Shown here in pieces: positions 34,608 through 43,266 of a stretch of DNA of 64,000 nucleotides (position 1 is the stretch's first letter; each line of letters starts with the position of its first letter). Made by a program: the position numbers and the translations under genes. Below the pieces are notes generated by a model that saw only the letters and a program-made list of their open reading frames with translations, was not told where the DNA came from and searched no databases. The DNA comes from JBBDIK01 sp040880465 (GTDB taxonomy: Bacteria > Actinomycetota > UBA4738 > JBBDHU01): the NCBI GenBank assembly GCA_040880465.1, contig JBBDIK010000005.1, positions 79,565-143,564 of the forward strand. The letters run 5' to 3'.

Positions 34608-35873
34608 TTAGTACGAACTCGTCGGCCAGGCGTTCCTCCACGCCTGGTCGGTGGCGGGATCCAGGCCCAGCAGCATCGACCCGGTCTCCAGATCCTCGGG
34701 CTGCGCGATCGCGTTCATCAGCGCCGGCGGCACCAGCTTGCCCCACTTCGACGCCGCGAGATCCTCGCGTCCGGCTCCCTCGAGTGGCGGCTGGTAGCCG
34801 TTCCACGCGAAGTTGTTCATCGCCACCTCGTAGTCGAGCAGGTGGTTGAGGAACAGGTGGGCGAGGACCGGGTTCTTCCCTTGTGTGGGGATCGCCATGA
34901 GGTCGACGCCGATCACCCCGCGGCCATCCTCGGGCCACCAGTAGCGCAGGTGCTTGAAGTCGTCCCCGCCCTCTTTCGCGTAGTAGACCCCGTAGATCAT
35001 GTCGCCGGACCAAGCCTGATGGACCGCGAACTCGCCCTCGGGGAGACCTTCGTACGCGCCCTCGTAGCTCATCCTCGCCCCGGACACCTCGACCATCTCC
35101 GTCAAGCTCGCGCGCGCGCGGTCGAGGACCGCAGGATCGGCGGTGCCCAGATCGGCGTTGCCGTCGTGGAGCAGGGCCATCCCCAGGACCTCGCGGTAGT
35201 CGTCGTAGAGGCCGACCTTGCCCATGAGCTCCGGATCCCAGAACACGTCGTACGGGTTGTCCAGCCGATCGGGCGCATGAGACCGCGGAACCAAGTCGCT
35301 CCGCCAGCCGATCCCGGTCGTGAAGACGGTGTACGGCGTCGAGTAGCGCAAGCCGACGTCGTAGGCGGGACCGTCCGGAGGCTGGAGCTGCGGCCAGAGG
35401 TTCTTGATGTTCGGTAGGTAGTCGTGGTTGAGCGGCGCGAGCACGTTCGTTGTCGCAAGGCGCCCCAGCGTGTCGATCGTCGGGAAGAACACGTCGAAGT
35501 CGGAGCCATCCCGAGTGATCGTGTCGATCGCCTCCTGGATGTAGCGGAAGCTCTCGGTTTCGACACGAACCCCGAGCTCCCGGTACTTGCGCTCGAAGTC
35601 GTCGAGCACCCGTTTCGAGAGGTACTCGCGGTATTGGTAGATCTTCAGCGTGGCGTCCTTCTCAGGCTCCAGTCCGCTCGGGACCGGCAGGTGGTCATCG
35701 TCCATGGGCCAGGTGATGCCGCTCGCACCGGTGGCGCCTGGCGCAGCGGGCCCGCTACCGGCCGTCGTCGCAGCCCTTGCGCAGGCCGCGAGCAGGGCGC
35801 TGGGCAGGGCGATCCCCGCGGCCATCGCTGCTGAAGCCCTGAGGAACTTACGCCGGTCGAAGAGGTGGGTCAT
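34608..35873 (-). CDS. Orphan polyamine-type ABC substrate-binding lipoprotein
   Basis: 421 aa. Tat-like RRKFLRAS followed by a hydrophobic run and lipobox LLAAC indicate an exported lipoprotein. The mature part resembles the PotD-like protein at 21520 (LKIYQYREYLSKRV, DVFFPTIDTLGRLAT, HQAWSGDM), so it is a diverged paralogue. No permease or ATPase adjoins it, so it may feed the PotABC proteins at 17-21 kb or act as a sensor. It is divergent from the cupredoxin gene, with a long inverted repeat between them. Confidence 0.87.
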   Translation of the reverse strand: MTHLFDRRKFLRASAAMAAGIALPSALLAACARAATTAGSGPAAPGATGASGITWPMDDDHLPVPSGLEPEKDATLKIYQYREYLSKRVLDDFERKYRELGVRVETESFRYIQEAIDTITRDGSDFDVFFPTIDTLGRLATTNVLAPLNHDYLPNIKNLWPQLQPPDGPAYDVGLRYSTPYTVFTTGIGWRSDLVPRSHAPDRLDNPYDVFWDPELMGKVGLYDDYREVLGMALLHDGNADLGTADPAVLDRARASLTEMVEVSGARMSYEGAYEGLPEGEFAVHQAWSGDMIYGVYYAKEGGDDFKHLRYWWPEDGRGVIGVDLMAIPTQGKNPVLAHLFLNHLLDYEVAMNNFAWNGYQPPLEGAGREDLAASKWGKLVPPALMNAIAQPEDLETGSMLLGLDPATDQAWRNAWPTSSY

Positions 35874-35933
35874 GGGATCGCCCCCATCTTGCGTGATGGG
35901 TTCCGGAGCGGCAAGGGAAGGATGAGGCCCGGA

Positions 35934-35970
35934 GATGCTGGGTCGGTTGGCCTAGCCGACCCGCAGCATC
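35934..35970. promoter_or_regulatory. Long inverted repeat between divergent genes
   Basis: GATGCTG-GGTCGG and CCGACC-cg-CAGCATC form 13-bp arms around a 9-nt loop (TTGGCCTAG), 30 nt upstream of the cupredoxin ATG and 61 nt from the binding-protein start. It could be an operator or an mRNA hairpin in the cupredoxin leader. Confidence 0.5.
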
Positions 35971-35999
35971 GCGGAGTTAGTCTTGCGGCAGGTGAGCGG

Positions 36000-36488
36000 A
36001 TGAAGAAACCTGTGCTGATCGCCGGCGTACTCCTCTTGGGGGTCCTCGCAACGGCCTGCGCCGACGATGGCGCGAACCTGCCGGGTGGCCAGATGCCGGG
36101 TGGCCAGATGCCAAGTGGGATGCCGTCGGGCATGATGAACGGCGGCGAGATGGATCACGGCGGGGGCTCGTCATCGGCACCGGTCGTCGTTCCCAAGGGC
36201 GCTCAGCGCGAGACCGTCCGTGCGGTCGAGTTCGCGTTCGACCCGGATGCGCTTGCCGTCGAGACCGGTCGGCCGGTCGCCATCACGTTCGAGAACGAGG
36301 GGAGCGCCGGGCACGACTACACCGTGCACAACGTGGACGGTACTCAGGTCGAAGGGGGTCACGCGTACGCGGACCCCGGTGAGCGAGCCACGCTGGTCGT
36401 CACGCTCGCGCCGGGGACGTACCAGGTCTGGTGCACCATCGCCGGGCACCGCCAGGCCGGCATGGAGGCGACCATCACCGCGACCTAG
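36000..36488 (+). CDS. Cupredoxin-domain lipoprotein with Met-rich N-terminal segment
   Basis: 162 aa. The signal peptide ends in lipobox LATAC (Cys20). Residues 29-54 are Gly/Met/Pro-rich (QMPGGQMPSGMPSGMMNG), like Met-rich Cu(I)-binding tails. The C-terminal plastocyanin/azurin-like fold has candidate type-1 copper ligands H105 (or H110), C145, H150 and M155 in GHDYTVH and VWCTIAGHRQAGM. Probably an extracytoplasmic electron carrier or copper handler. Two tandem 15-bp DNA repeats code for the GGQMP units. The tail overlaps the convergent Lrp gene by 4 bp. Confidence 0.82.
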   Translation: MKKPVLIAGVLLLGVLATACADDGANLPGGQMPGGQMPSGMPSGMMNGGEMDHGGGSSSAPVVVPKGAQRETVRAVEFAFDPDALAVETGRPVAITFENEGSAGHDYTVHNVDGTQVEGGHAYADPGERATLVVTLAPGTYQVWCTIAGHRQAGMEATITAT

Positions 36489-36994
36489 CGTTTCCGGGGG
36501 TCGATCTTGGCGTAACGGTATTGGGGTTCGGCGGGTTCAACGGTGAGCGCCGTGTACCGCCACTCGTCCTTCTCGATCTTGAGGACCGTCATGGTCTCGA
36601 CGTGCGAGACCCCGGGCGTCTTGCGGATCTCCTGCAGCAGCCGCATCAGGTCGTCGTTGTTGCGGCACACGATCTCGCACATCGCGTCGAATGTCCCCGT
36701 GCACACCACGATGTAGATGATCTCGGGGATCTGCTTGATCGCGTCCAGCGCACGCTGCATCGCCGGACCCTGGATCCGGACGCCGACGTACACGTAGACC
36801 AGTCCCAGGTCGTTCGGGTCGATGTCGGTGACGAACTTGACCATCCGGCTGCGCGTGAGCCGGTTCACCCGCGCCCGCACGGTCGCCTCGGAGACGCTGA
36901 CCTCCTTGGCGATCTGCGTGAAGGGCATGCGGCCATCCACCTGGAGCAGCTCCAGGATCTTCACGTCCAGTGCGTCGAGGAGTGGTTTCGCCAT
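36485..36994 (-). CDS. Lrp/AsnC-family transcriptional regulator
   Basis: 169 aa. N-terminal HTH (DALDVKILELLQVDGRMPF, IAKEVSVSEATVRARVNRL) and C-terminal RAM ligand domain (VCTGTFDAMCEIVCRNNDDLMRLL). Start at ATG 36994 matches family length; the open frame extends 42 codons further without homology. Divergent from the Rieske oxygenase gene, with a perfect palindrome between them. By family it senses an amino acid or related metabolite, and control of the neighbouring demethylase is an inference. Confidence 0.88.
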   Translation of the reverse strand: MAKPLLDALDVKILELLQVDGRMPFTQIAKEVSVSEATVRARVNRLTRSRMVKFVTDIDPNDLGLVYVYVGVRIQGPAMQRALDAIKQIPEIIYIVVCTGTFDAMCEIVCRNNDDLMRLLQEIRKTPGVSHVETMTVLKIEKDEWRYTALTVEPAEPQYRYAKIDPRKR

Positions 36995-37003
36995 CGATTT
37001 CCC

Positions 37004-37018
37004 GATTCTCGCAGAATC
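37004..37018. promoter_or_regulatory. Palindrome, putative Lrp/AsnC site
   Basis: GATTCT-cgc-AGAATC, perfect 6-bp arms, 9 nt upstream of the lrp-like start in the 127-nt divergent region. CTATAAGTAT further right (near 37058) could serve as -10 for the Rieske gene. Confidence 0.45.
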
Positions 37019-37121
37019 CGATGTCAGAAACCACGAATCCCGTAGGAAAAGCACCCCTATAAGTATCGCGACTCGTAGCATCCGCGGGCTACGCTTGGGC
37101 CCACCAAGGAGAGAGGGCACG

Positions 37122-38333
37122 ATGAGCGCCGACCCGAAGGAACTCGAGAGCCCCGTCGACTACGGCTGGGAGCCCAAGCCCACGCTGGGCGGTGGGTCCT
37201 ACCACCTGCCCGAGGCCTGGGAGGCCGAGCGGGAGCGGATCTTCGCCGCCGACTGGTTCTGTGTCGGGCGTGAGGAGGAGGTTCCCGAGGTCGGGGACAT
37301 GCTCGTGCGTCCGGTCGCGGAGGAGACCGTCATCGTGACGCGTGCCAAGGACGGCGAGCTGCGCGCGTTCTTCAATGTCTGCAGCCATCGCGGGACGCGC
37401 CTCTGCGACGAGGGTCAGAGCCACGCGAAGTCCAACGTCATCAAGTGTCCGTACCACGCGTGGACCTACACCCTTGAAGGCGAGTGCGTCGGCACGCCGA
37501 ACGTCCACGAGGACGAAGGGTTCGATCGTTCGACCGTTCCGCTGACGCGCATGCTGGTCGACACGTGGGCAGGGTTCATCTTCATCAGCATGGCCGAAGA
37601 CCCGATGCCGTTGCGTGAGTCGTTCACGCGGAACTTCGATGGGAACCTGACACAGTTCGAGCGCTACGGGATGCAGGACCTGCGGATCGGCCTGCAGATC
37701 GTCTACGAGGTCGAGGCGAACTGGAAGATCATCGTCGAGAACTTCAACGAGTGCCTGCACTGTCCGAGCGTTCACCCCGAGCTGGTGCAGAAGGTGCCGC
37801 TGTTCCGCAAGGGCAAGGTCGAGGACGACCAGGGCTGGACCGGTGCCGAGTTGATCGAGGGCGCGACGACGCTGACGGCGACGGGCGAGAGCAACCGCTC
37901 GGCGCTGCCCGGACTCGAGGCCCGCGATATCGGGGCGTACTTCGGCATCACGCAGTTCCCGAACCTGATGTTCAACATGCACACCGACTGCGTCATGGTC
38001 TACCGGCTCGAGCCGTCGGGCCCAACCCACACCCGGATCGTGAGTGACTTCCTGTTCCGGTCAGAGGCCATCGAGGACCCAGACTTCAACCCGCGCGACA
38101 TCGGGGACTTCTGGGACCTGGTGAGCATGCAGGACTGGGCTGTGTGCGCGCGCGCGCAGACGGGCGTCCGTTCCCGCGCGTACGCGAACGGCGGGGTCTA
38201 TCCCTTCAACGACCGGTACGTCTGGGAGTTCAACCGTCAGTATCAGGAGAAGATGGCGACCGGGTACCCGATCGACGACCCGAAGAAGGAACGACCCCGC
38301 GCCGATCCCGGTAGCCCGCTCGAGCCTAGCTAA
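37122..38333 (+). CDS. Rieske non-heme iron oxygenase, alpha subunit (betaine-demethylase-like)
   Basis: 403 aa. Rieske [2Fe-2S] ligands are C87, H89, C109 and H112 (CSHRGTRLC, KCPYHAWTY). Mononuclear iron site: NFNECLHCPSVHPEL with H213 and H218. Overall style matches the GbcA-type glycine betaine/stachydrine/carnitine demethylase clade rather than aromatic dioxygenases. No reductase gene adjoins. With the glycine cleavage operon and a DAO-family oxidase in the window, betaine-to-glycine catabolism is plausible but unproven. It overlaps the convergent tetR by 8 bp. Confidence 0.83.
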   Translation: MSADPKELESPVDYGWEPKPTLGGGSYHLPEAWEAERERIFAADWFCVGREEEVPEVGDMLVRPVAEETVIVTRAKDGELRAFFNVCSHRGTRLCDEGQSHAKSNVIKCPYHAWTYTLEGECVGTPNVHEDEGFDRSTVPLTRMLVDTWAGFIFISMAEDPMPLRESFTRNFDGNLTQFERYGMQDLRIGLQIVYEVEANWKIIVENFNECLHCPSVHPELVQKVPLFRKGKVEDDQGWTGAELIEGATTLTATGESNRSALPGLEARDIGAYFGITQFPNLMFNMHTDCVMVYRLEPSGPTHTRIVSDFLFRSEAIEDPDFNPRDIGDFWDLVSMQDWAVCARAQTGVRSRAYANGGVYPFNDRYVWEFNRQYQEKMATGYPIDDPKKERPRADPGSPLEPS

Positions 38334-38901
38334 GCTCGCGGTCGGTCGCGTCCAGGGCGATCCGCAGCGCGTTGGAACGCGGGTACGAGGGCGAACCGGA
38401 GTAGACCTGCGTCGCGAGTCCCTCCCAGAGCAGCGAGATCCGCTCGACCGCCCCGTCGGCGTCGTCCGTGCTGAAGATTCCCGACGCCGTTCCGTAGCGG
38501 ATGATGTCCGCGAGATCGTCGACCCATTCCTGTTCGAGGGCGTCGATGGCCTTGAGCGTGTCGGGGTCATCGGGAGCTAGCCGCGTGACCTCCATCCACA
38601 GAGCCCAGCGAGGGTCGCGCCGTTCGTCCGGCAGGAACAGGTCGGCGAGCTTGCGGAGTTTCTTCCAAGGGTCCTTGATCTTCGCCAGCGTCGCGCGGCG
38701 GCGTTCGGTCAACTCCGCTTCGCTCCAGGCCAGCGTCTCAACCAGGATGCCGTCCCGAGAACCGAAGTAGTAGAGGACGTGGCCGGCGCTCATGCCGGCG
38801 AGTTCGCCGATGGCGCGCAGCGTCGTTTCCTCGAGTCCGCGTTCGGCGATCAGTTCCATCGCGGCACGGCAAACCGCGGCGCGGCGTTCCTCCTCCGGCA
38901 C
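38326..38901 (-). CDS. TetR-family transcriptional regulator (copy 3)
   Basis: 191 aa. HTH region CRAAMELIAERGLEETTLRAIGELAGMSAGHVLYYF is BetI-like in style. Last gene of the oxidase-dehydratase-tetR unit, 15 nt after the dehydratase stop. The palindrome at 41436-41452 upstream of the operon is its probable operator, giving autoregulation plus control of the catabolic genes. Confidence 0.85.
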   Translation of the reverse strand: MPEEERRAAVCRAAMELIAERGLEETTLRAIGELAGMSAGHVLYYFGSRDGILVETLAWSEAELTERRRATLAKIKDPWKKLRKLADLFLPDERRDPRWALWMEVTRLAPDDPDTLKAIDALEQEWVDDLADIIRYGTASGIFSTDDADGAVERISLLWEGLATQVYSGSPSYPRSNALRIALDATDRELS

Positions 38902-38916
38902 CCTCGCCTCCTTCCG

Positions 38917-39912
38917 CTACCCGTCCATGAGTACTTCGGCCAGGACCGTGAGCGGGATCCGGGCGCCGCTCAGTACGAGCACCACCGTGCGTCCGGCGAA
39001 ACGGTCCCGTTCGCGGAGCAGCGAGGCGACGGACAAGGCGCCCGCGCCCTCGACCAGCACGGATTGATATCCGATGACGGTTCGGATGGCAGCGGCGATC
39101 TCGGCTTCGCTCACCAGGATCCAGCCGTCCACCCAGTCCCGGCACATCGGGAACGTGATCGAACCCACCTCGGCCCATCCGACGGTGGCGTCCGAGAGTG
39201 ACGGCGTCCACGGGATCTCGCGGAGTTCGCCGACCGCGACCGACTCGGAGATCACGGGCGAGTTCTCGGGCAGGCATCCGGTGACGCGGACGCCTGGATC
39301 GCGTGCTTTCAGGAATCCCGCCAGGCCGGCGATCAGACCGCCGCCGCCGACCGGCACCAGCACGTCGTCGAAGGAGTCGAGCTGACGCAGCAACTCGGCC
39401 GCGATCGTTCCCTGCCCCGCCACGACATCGGAGTCGTTGTAGGGCGAGATGTACACGCGCCCGCTCGCCTCCGCATCGCTCCGGGCCGCCGTCTCGACCG
39501 CCAAGGTTTCGGCGTCGAGGACCCGCAGCCGCGCGCCGCGCGCTTCCAGCTGGTCGAGCTTCGCCCGTGAGGTCGAGGATGCGACGAAGATCTCGCCGTC
39601 GATGCCGAGCAACGTCATCGCGTGTGCCATCGCATTCCCGTGGTTGCCGGTCGATGCCGTCACCACCCCGCGCGCACGATCTTCATCGCTCAGCGAGAGC
39701 AGCGCGTTGAATGCTCCGCGCGCCTTGAACGTGTTGGTCACCTGCAGGTTCTCCATCTTCAGGTAGACCTCGCAGCCCGCCTCGCGGGAGAGGAACGGGG
39801 AGCGCTCCAGTGGGGTCTCGCGCACGTACGGGCGGATGCGCGCGTCGGCCGCATCGACCGCCGCGGCGACCGCCTGGGGGGTCGGGTCGCCGGCCGCACT
39901 GCTCGGGGTCAT
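38917..39912 (-). CDS. Threonine/serine dehydratase (PLP, no regulatory domain)
   Basis: 331 aa, type II PLP fold. Schiff-base lysine K63 in TNTFKARGAFNAL; glycine-rich phosphate loop in VPVGGGGLIAGLAG. No C-terminal ACT domain, so this is the short, catabolic-type or racemase-like form rather than the feedback-inhibited IlvA. The start ATG 39912 lies 5 nt after the upstream oxidase stop, so translation is coupled; the open frame extends far upstream but only as antisense overlap with that gene. May supply 2-oxobutanoate or degrade hydroxy-amino acids. Confidence 0.88.
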   Translation of the reverse strand: MTPSSAAGDPTPQAVAAAVDAADARIRPYVRETPLERSPFLSREAGCEVYLKMENLQVTNTFKARGAFNALLSLSDEDRARGVVTASTGNHGNAMAHAMTLLGIDGEIFVASSTSRAKLDQLEARGARLRVLDAETLAVETAARSDAEASGRVYISPYNDSDVVAGQGTIAAELLRQLDSFDDVLVPVGGGGLIAGLAGFLKARDPGVRVTGCLPENSPVISESVAVGELREIPWTPSLSDATVGWAEVGSITFPMCRDWVDGWILVSEAEIAAAIRTVIGYQSVLVEGAGALSVASLLRERDRFAGRTVVLVLSGARIPLTVLAEVLMDG

Positions 39913-39917
39913 CAGGA

Positions 39918-41333
39918 TCAGTGGCCGATGTTGTAGCCGAACTTCCGCGGGAGCGTCGTGATCGCTCGCAGGAGCGGGTTGGGTCGCCGGCCGAAGTCGT
40001 TCGCGTCGTCGGTCCGCACGATGGCCTCGTGCGCCACGAACGCGCCGACCGACAGGAACGGTTCGACCGGGAACTTCTTCGGCCGGTAACCGACCAACGG
40101 GAGCCGGGTGTATTCGTCGTCGGTGCCGAGGACCAAGCCCGCCAGGATCTTGCCGCCCATGTGGCACGGTCCGACGCCGCCACCCGTGAACCCGAGTCCG
40201 TAGTGGACGTTGCCCTGGACCAGCGACCCGAAGAAGGGGACGTGGTAGCCCGAGACGTCGATAGGTCCGCCCCACGCGGCCTCGATCGGCACATCCTTGA
40301 AGTTCGGGAACATGCGATGCAGGTCGCGGACGAGGTTCCGGACCGAGGCCTCGTCGTAGTGGAGCCGGTGGCCCATGCCGGTTCCGAGCCCGGCGCGCGA
40401 GGATGCTGCGCCGAACGCGATCCTTCCGTCGGGGGTCGTCCGCAGGTAGTGCAGCGAGGATCGGAGGTCGTAGATGCCCTGGCCGCCCGTCCAACCGATC
40501 TCCTCGAGGCGATCGGGCGCCGGCGCCGTCAGCGCGATGTAGCTCGCACGCGGGAGGATCGTGCGGTGGAACTGCTTCCATTGCCGAGCCCACGCGTTGA
40601 TCCCGAGGACGGCCTGCGCCGCGCGCACCGATCCTCCCGGCGTTTCGGCGGCGGCAGGCGGTCCTTCCGTGAAGCGTCGGACCGGGGTCTGTTCGTAGAT
40701 GCGAACCCCCTGTTCGAGCAGCACCCGCCGGATTCCTCGCGCGAGCCGTGCCGGCTGCACCATCCCGACGTGGGTCAGCAGGTAGCCCTCCCGGAACACC
40801 GGCGAGCGGCAGATGCCGTCCATCTCTTCGTGCGTGATCTCTCGGGCATGACCGTCGGCGACACCGAGTCGCTGCATCGTCCCCATCCAGTCGCGCCAGA
40901 GACCGTCCTGGGCGGGGGAGCAGGACACCCCCATGTGGTCGGCCGGTTCCCACCACGCGTCGATGCCGTGCTCGTCGCACCAGGGGCCGATCTCGTCCAT
41001 CGAACGCTCGGAGATCTGGGCCGTCTCGATGGCGGCCTCCTCCCCGAACAGGCCGATGAGCGCATCGATGTCCTCCCAGAGGTCGTTCGCGAAACCGCCG
41101 TTGCGTCCGCTGGGCCCTCCTCCGCAGATGTCCTGCTCGAGCAGGACGATGTCCAGGTCAGGCTTGGCACGCTTCAGTGCGTGCGCCGTCCACATGCCGG
41201 TGTAGCCGCCGCCCACGATCAGGACGTCGGCTTCCGTATCGCCTGCGAGTGCGGGCGCGGGCGCACCGGGGTCGTCGGTGAGCGCCTCAGTGAGCCACCA
41301 ACTGCGCGGTGGTACTCCGGCGTGTGCGGGCAT
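39918..41333 (-). CDS. DAO-family FAD-dependent amine/amino-acid oxidase
   Basis: 471 aa. N-terminal FAD fold DVLIVGGGYTGMWTAHALK (GGGYTG 41-46), then CGGGPSGRNGGF; the C-terminal part has HYGLGFTGGGVGPCHMGGK. Similar in style to gamma-glutamylputrescine oxidase, sarcosine/dimethylglycine oxidases and DadA-like enzymes. The ATG at 41333 is preferred over 41381 because GAGGGAGGGG sits just upstream. First gene of a three-gene operon under a TetR palindrome. Substrate (glutamylated amine, N-methyl glycine or D-amino acid) undecided. Confidence 0.84.
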   Translation of the reverse strand: MPAHAGVPPRSWWLTEALTDDPGAPAPALAGDTEADVLIVGGGYTGMWTAHALKRAKPDLDIVLLEQDICGGGPSGRNGGFANDLWEDIDALIGLFGEEAAIETAQISERSMDEIGPWCDEHGIDAWWEPADHMGVSCSPAQDGLWRDWMGTMQRLGVADGHAREITHEEMDGICRSPVFREGYLLTHVGMVQPARLARGIRRVLLEQGVRIYEQTPVRRFTEGPPAAAETPGGSVRAAQAVLGINAWARQWKQFHRTILPRASYIALTAPAPDRLEEIGWTGGQGIYDLRSSLHYLRTTPDGRIAFGAASSRAGLGTGMGHRLHYDEASVRNLVRDLHRMFPNFKDVPIEAAWGGPIDVSGYHVPFFGSLVQGNVHYGLGFTGGGVGPCHMGGKILAGLVLGTDDEYTRLPLVGYRPKKFPVEPFLSVGAFVAHEAIVRTDDANDFGRRPNPLLRAITTLPRKFGYNIGH

Positions 41334-41435
41334 CCCGGCCCCTCCCTCGGGCCTGTCCGTCGGTTGTCGCGTCGTGTGCATATCTCTCGATGTGCGGGTC
41401 GATGGGAATCCCGGGCAACGGCGCCGGTCCCGTGG

Positions 41436-41452
41436 TTAGAACATCGTTCTAA
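41436..41452. promoter_or_regulatory. Perfect palindrome, putative TetR operator of the oxidase operon
   Basis: TTAGAAC-atc-GTTCTAA, 7-bp perfect arms, 103 nt upstream of the oxidase ATG and 135 nt upstream of ilvD on the other strand. Size and symmetry are typical of TetR sites. Confidence 0.6.
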
Positions 41453-41476
41453 TCCTACTCGGGGCCTTCGGAGCCT

Positions 41477-41508
41477 GGCAAGGCGGCGGCGGGCCGGTCG
41501 GCCTTGCC
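41477..41508. other. Inverted repeat in the ilvD leader region
   Basis: GGCAAGG and CCTTGCC arms around an 18-nt GC-rich loop, 79 nt before the ilvD ATG. Could be a terminator for leftward readthrough or an mRNA structure; no leader peptide rich in Leu/Val/Ile was found here. Confidence 0.3.
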
Positions 41509-41586
41509 CGTCCCGCCGGTCGCCGTTCGCGCGGGCATGCGAGGATATGGGACCCAAGCCACACCGCGTCGAGGAGGTTCCCCGAG

Positions 41587-43266
41587 ATGAGCGAGAAGGA
41601 CGGCCGGCCACGGAGCTGGGAGGTCACCGAGGGTCCCGAGCGCGCCCCCGCGCGGGCGATGCTTCGCGCCGTAGGGCTGTCCGACGAGGACATGACCAAG
41701 CCACAGGTCGCCGTGGCATCGTCGTGGAACGAGGTCACCCCCTGCAACTACCACCTGAACAAGCTGGCGGCGTTCGCCAAGGAGGGCGTCCGCGCCGCGG
41801 ACGGCGTTCCGATCGAGTTCACGACGATCGCGATGTCCGACGGGATCGCGATGGGCCACGAGGGGATGCGGGCCTCGCTGGTCTCGCGCGAGGTTATCGC
41901 GGACTCGGTGGAAGTCGTCATGCACGCCGAGCGCCTGGACGGGTTGGTCGGCATCGCCGGGTGCGACAAGAGCGAGCCGGCGATGCTGATGGCTATGGCG
42001 CGACTGAACCTTTCGTCGGTGTACCTGTACGGCGGCACGATCCTGCCGGGGTCATATCAGGGCAGGGACGTGACGATCCAGGACGTGTTCGAGGCGGTCG
42101 GTGCGCACGCCAAGGGAACGATCACCGACGAGGAACTGTCCGGCGTCGAGCACGCCGCGTGCCCCGGTGCGGGTTCGTGTGCGGGGATGTACACGGCGAA
42201 CACGATGGCGGCCGTGGGCGAGGCCATCGGGATGTCGCTGCCTGGTAGCGCGTCACCCCCGGCCGTCGACTACCGCCGTGAGGTCGCGGCCCGTGAGTCG
42301 GGCGAGGCTGCGGTCCGGTGTCTGAAAGAGAACCTCAAGCCGCGTGACGTCATGACGCGCGAGGCGTTCGAGAACGCGATCGCCGTGACCATGGCACTCG
42401 CCGGTTCGACGAACGCCGTCCTTCACCTGCTTGCCATGGCCCACGAGGCGAAGGTCGACCTCGAACTCGACGACTTCGATCGCATCGCCCGCAAGGTCCC
42501 GCATCTGGTGGACGTGAGGCCTGCCGGCCGGTTCGTCATGAGCGATCTGGATCGGGTGGGCGGCGTGCAGGTGGTCATGGCCGAGTTGCTCGACGCCGGC
42601 TTGCTCCACGGCGACTGCCTCACGATCACCGGCAAGACCATCGCCGAGAACCTCGCTGCCTTGAACCCCGCGAAGCCCGACGGCGAGATCGTGCATCCGA
42701 TGTCCGACCCGATCCATCCATGGGGCGGGACCGTCATCCTGCGCGGGTCCCTCGCGCCCGACGGCAGCGTCTGCAAGGCGGCGGGGATGGAGGGCAAGGT
42801 TTTCCGCGGACGCGCGCGGCCGTTCGAGTCCGAGGAGGACGCGTTCCGGGCGGTCCTGCGAGGCGAGGTCGAGAAGGGCGATGTCATCGTGATCCGCAAC
42901 GAGGGCCCCGTGGGCGCGCCGGGGATGCCCGAGATGCTGGCGACCACGGCGGCGGTGGCGGGTGCCGGGCTCGGGAAGGACGTCGCGCTCATCACCGACG
43001 GGCGTTTCAGCGGCGCCACCAAGGGATTCAGCGTCGGCCACGTCGCGCCGGAAGCGGTCCTCGGCGGCCCGCTCGCGTTCGTCGCCGAGGGTGACACCAT
43101 CGTGCTGGACGTCGACGGCCGCACGATCGACCTTGAGGTCGACGAGGCGGAACTGGCGAAGCGGCGCGAGGGGTGGACGCCCCGGGCGCCGAGGTACGAG
43201 ACTGGGGTCCTCGCCAAGTACGCCAAGCTCGTCGGTTCGGCGTCGGAAGGAGCCGTCACCGGATGA
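41587..43266 (+). CDS. ilvD: Dihydroxy-acid dehydratase
   Basis: Converts 2,3-dihydroxy-isovalerate/methylvalerate to the 2-oxo acids in valine, leucine and isoleucine synthesis. 559 aa, normal length. Fe-S and active-site motifs: GIAGCDKSEPAMLMAMARLN, CPGAGSCAGMYTANTM, and TDGRFSGATKGFSVGHV near the C-terminus. RBS GAGGAGG upstream of the ATG. Overlaps threonine synthase by 4 bp (ATGA), joining threonine supply to the isoleucine branch. Confidence 0.97.
   Translation: MSEKDGRPRSWEVTEGPERAPARAMLRAVGLSDEDMTKPQVAVASSWNEVTPCNYHLNKLAAFAKEGVRAADGVPIEFTTIAMSDGIAMGHEGMRASLVSREVIADSVEVVMHAERLDGLVGIAGCDKSEPAMLMAMARLNLSSVYLYGGTILPGSYQGRDVTIQDVFEAVGAHAKGTITDEELSGVEHAACPGAGSCAGMYTANTMAAVGEAIGMSLPGSASPPAVDYRREVAARESGEAAVRCLKENLKPRDVMTREAFENAIAVTMALAGSTNAVLHLLAMAHEAKVDLELDDFDRIARKVPHLVDVRPAGRFVMSDLDRVGGVQVVMAELLDAGLLHGDCLTITGKTIAENLAALNPAKPDGEIVHPMSDPIHPWGGTVILRGSLAPDGSVCKAAGMEGKVFRGRARPFESEEDAFRAVLRGEVEKGDVIVIRNEGPVGAPGMPEMLATTAAVAGAGLGKDVALITDGRFSGATKGFSVGHVAPEAVLGGPLAFVAEGDTIVLDVDGRTIDLEVDEAELAKRREGWTPRAPRYETGVLAKYAKLVGSASEGAVTG

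Noticed and set aside
39913..40980. N-terminal extension of the threonine/serine dehydratase
   Set aside because: The frame is open far upstream but codes Arg-rich nonsense antisense-frame to the oxidase; the PLP enzyme fold starts at 39912.
41453..41586. Third leader-peptide attenuator before ilvD
   Set aside because: No short ORF with regulatory codons or terminator with U-tract; only a GGCAAGG/CCTTGCC repeat.
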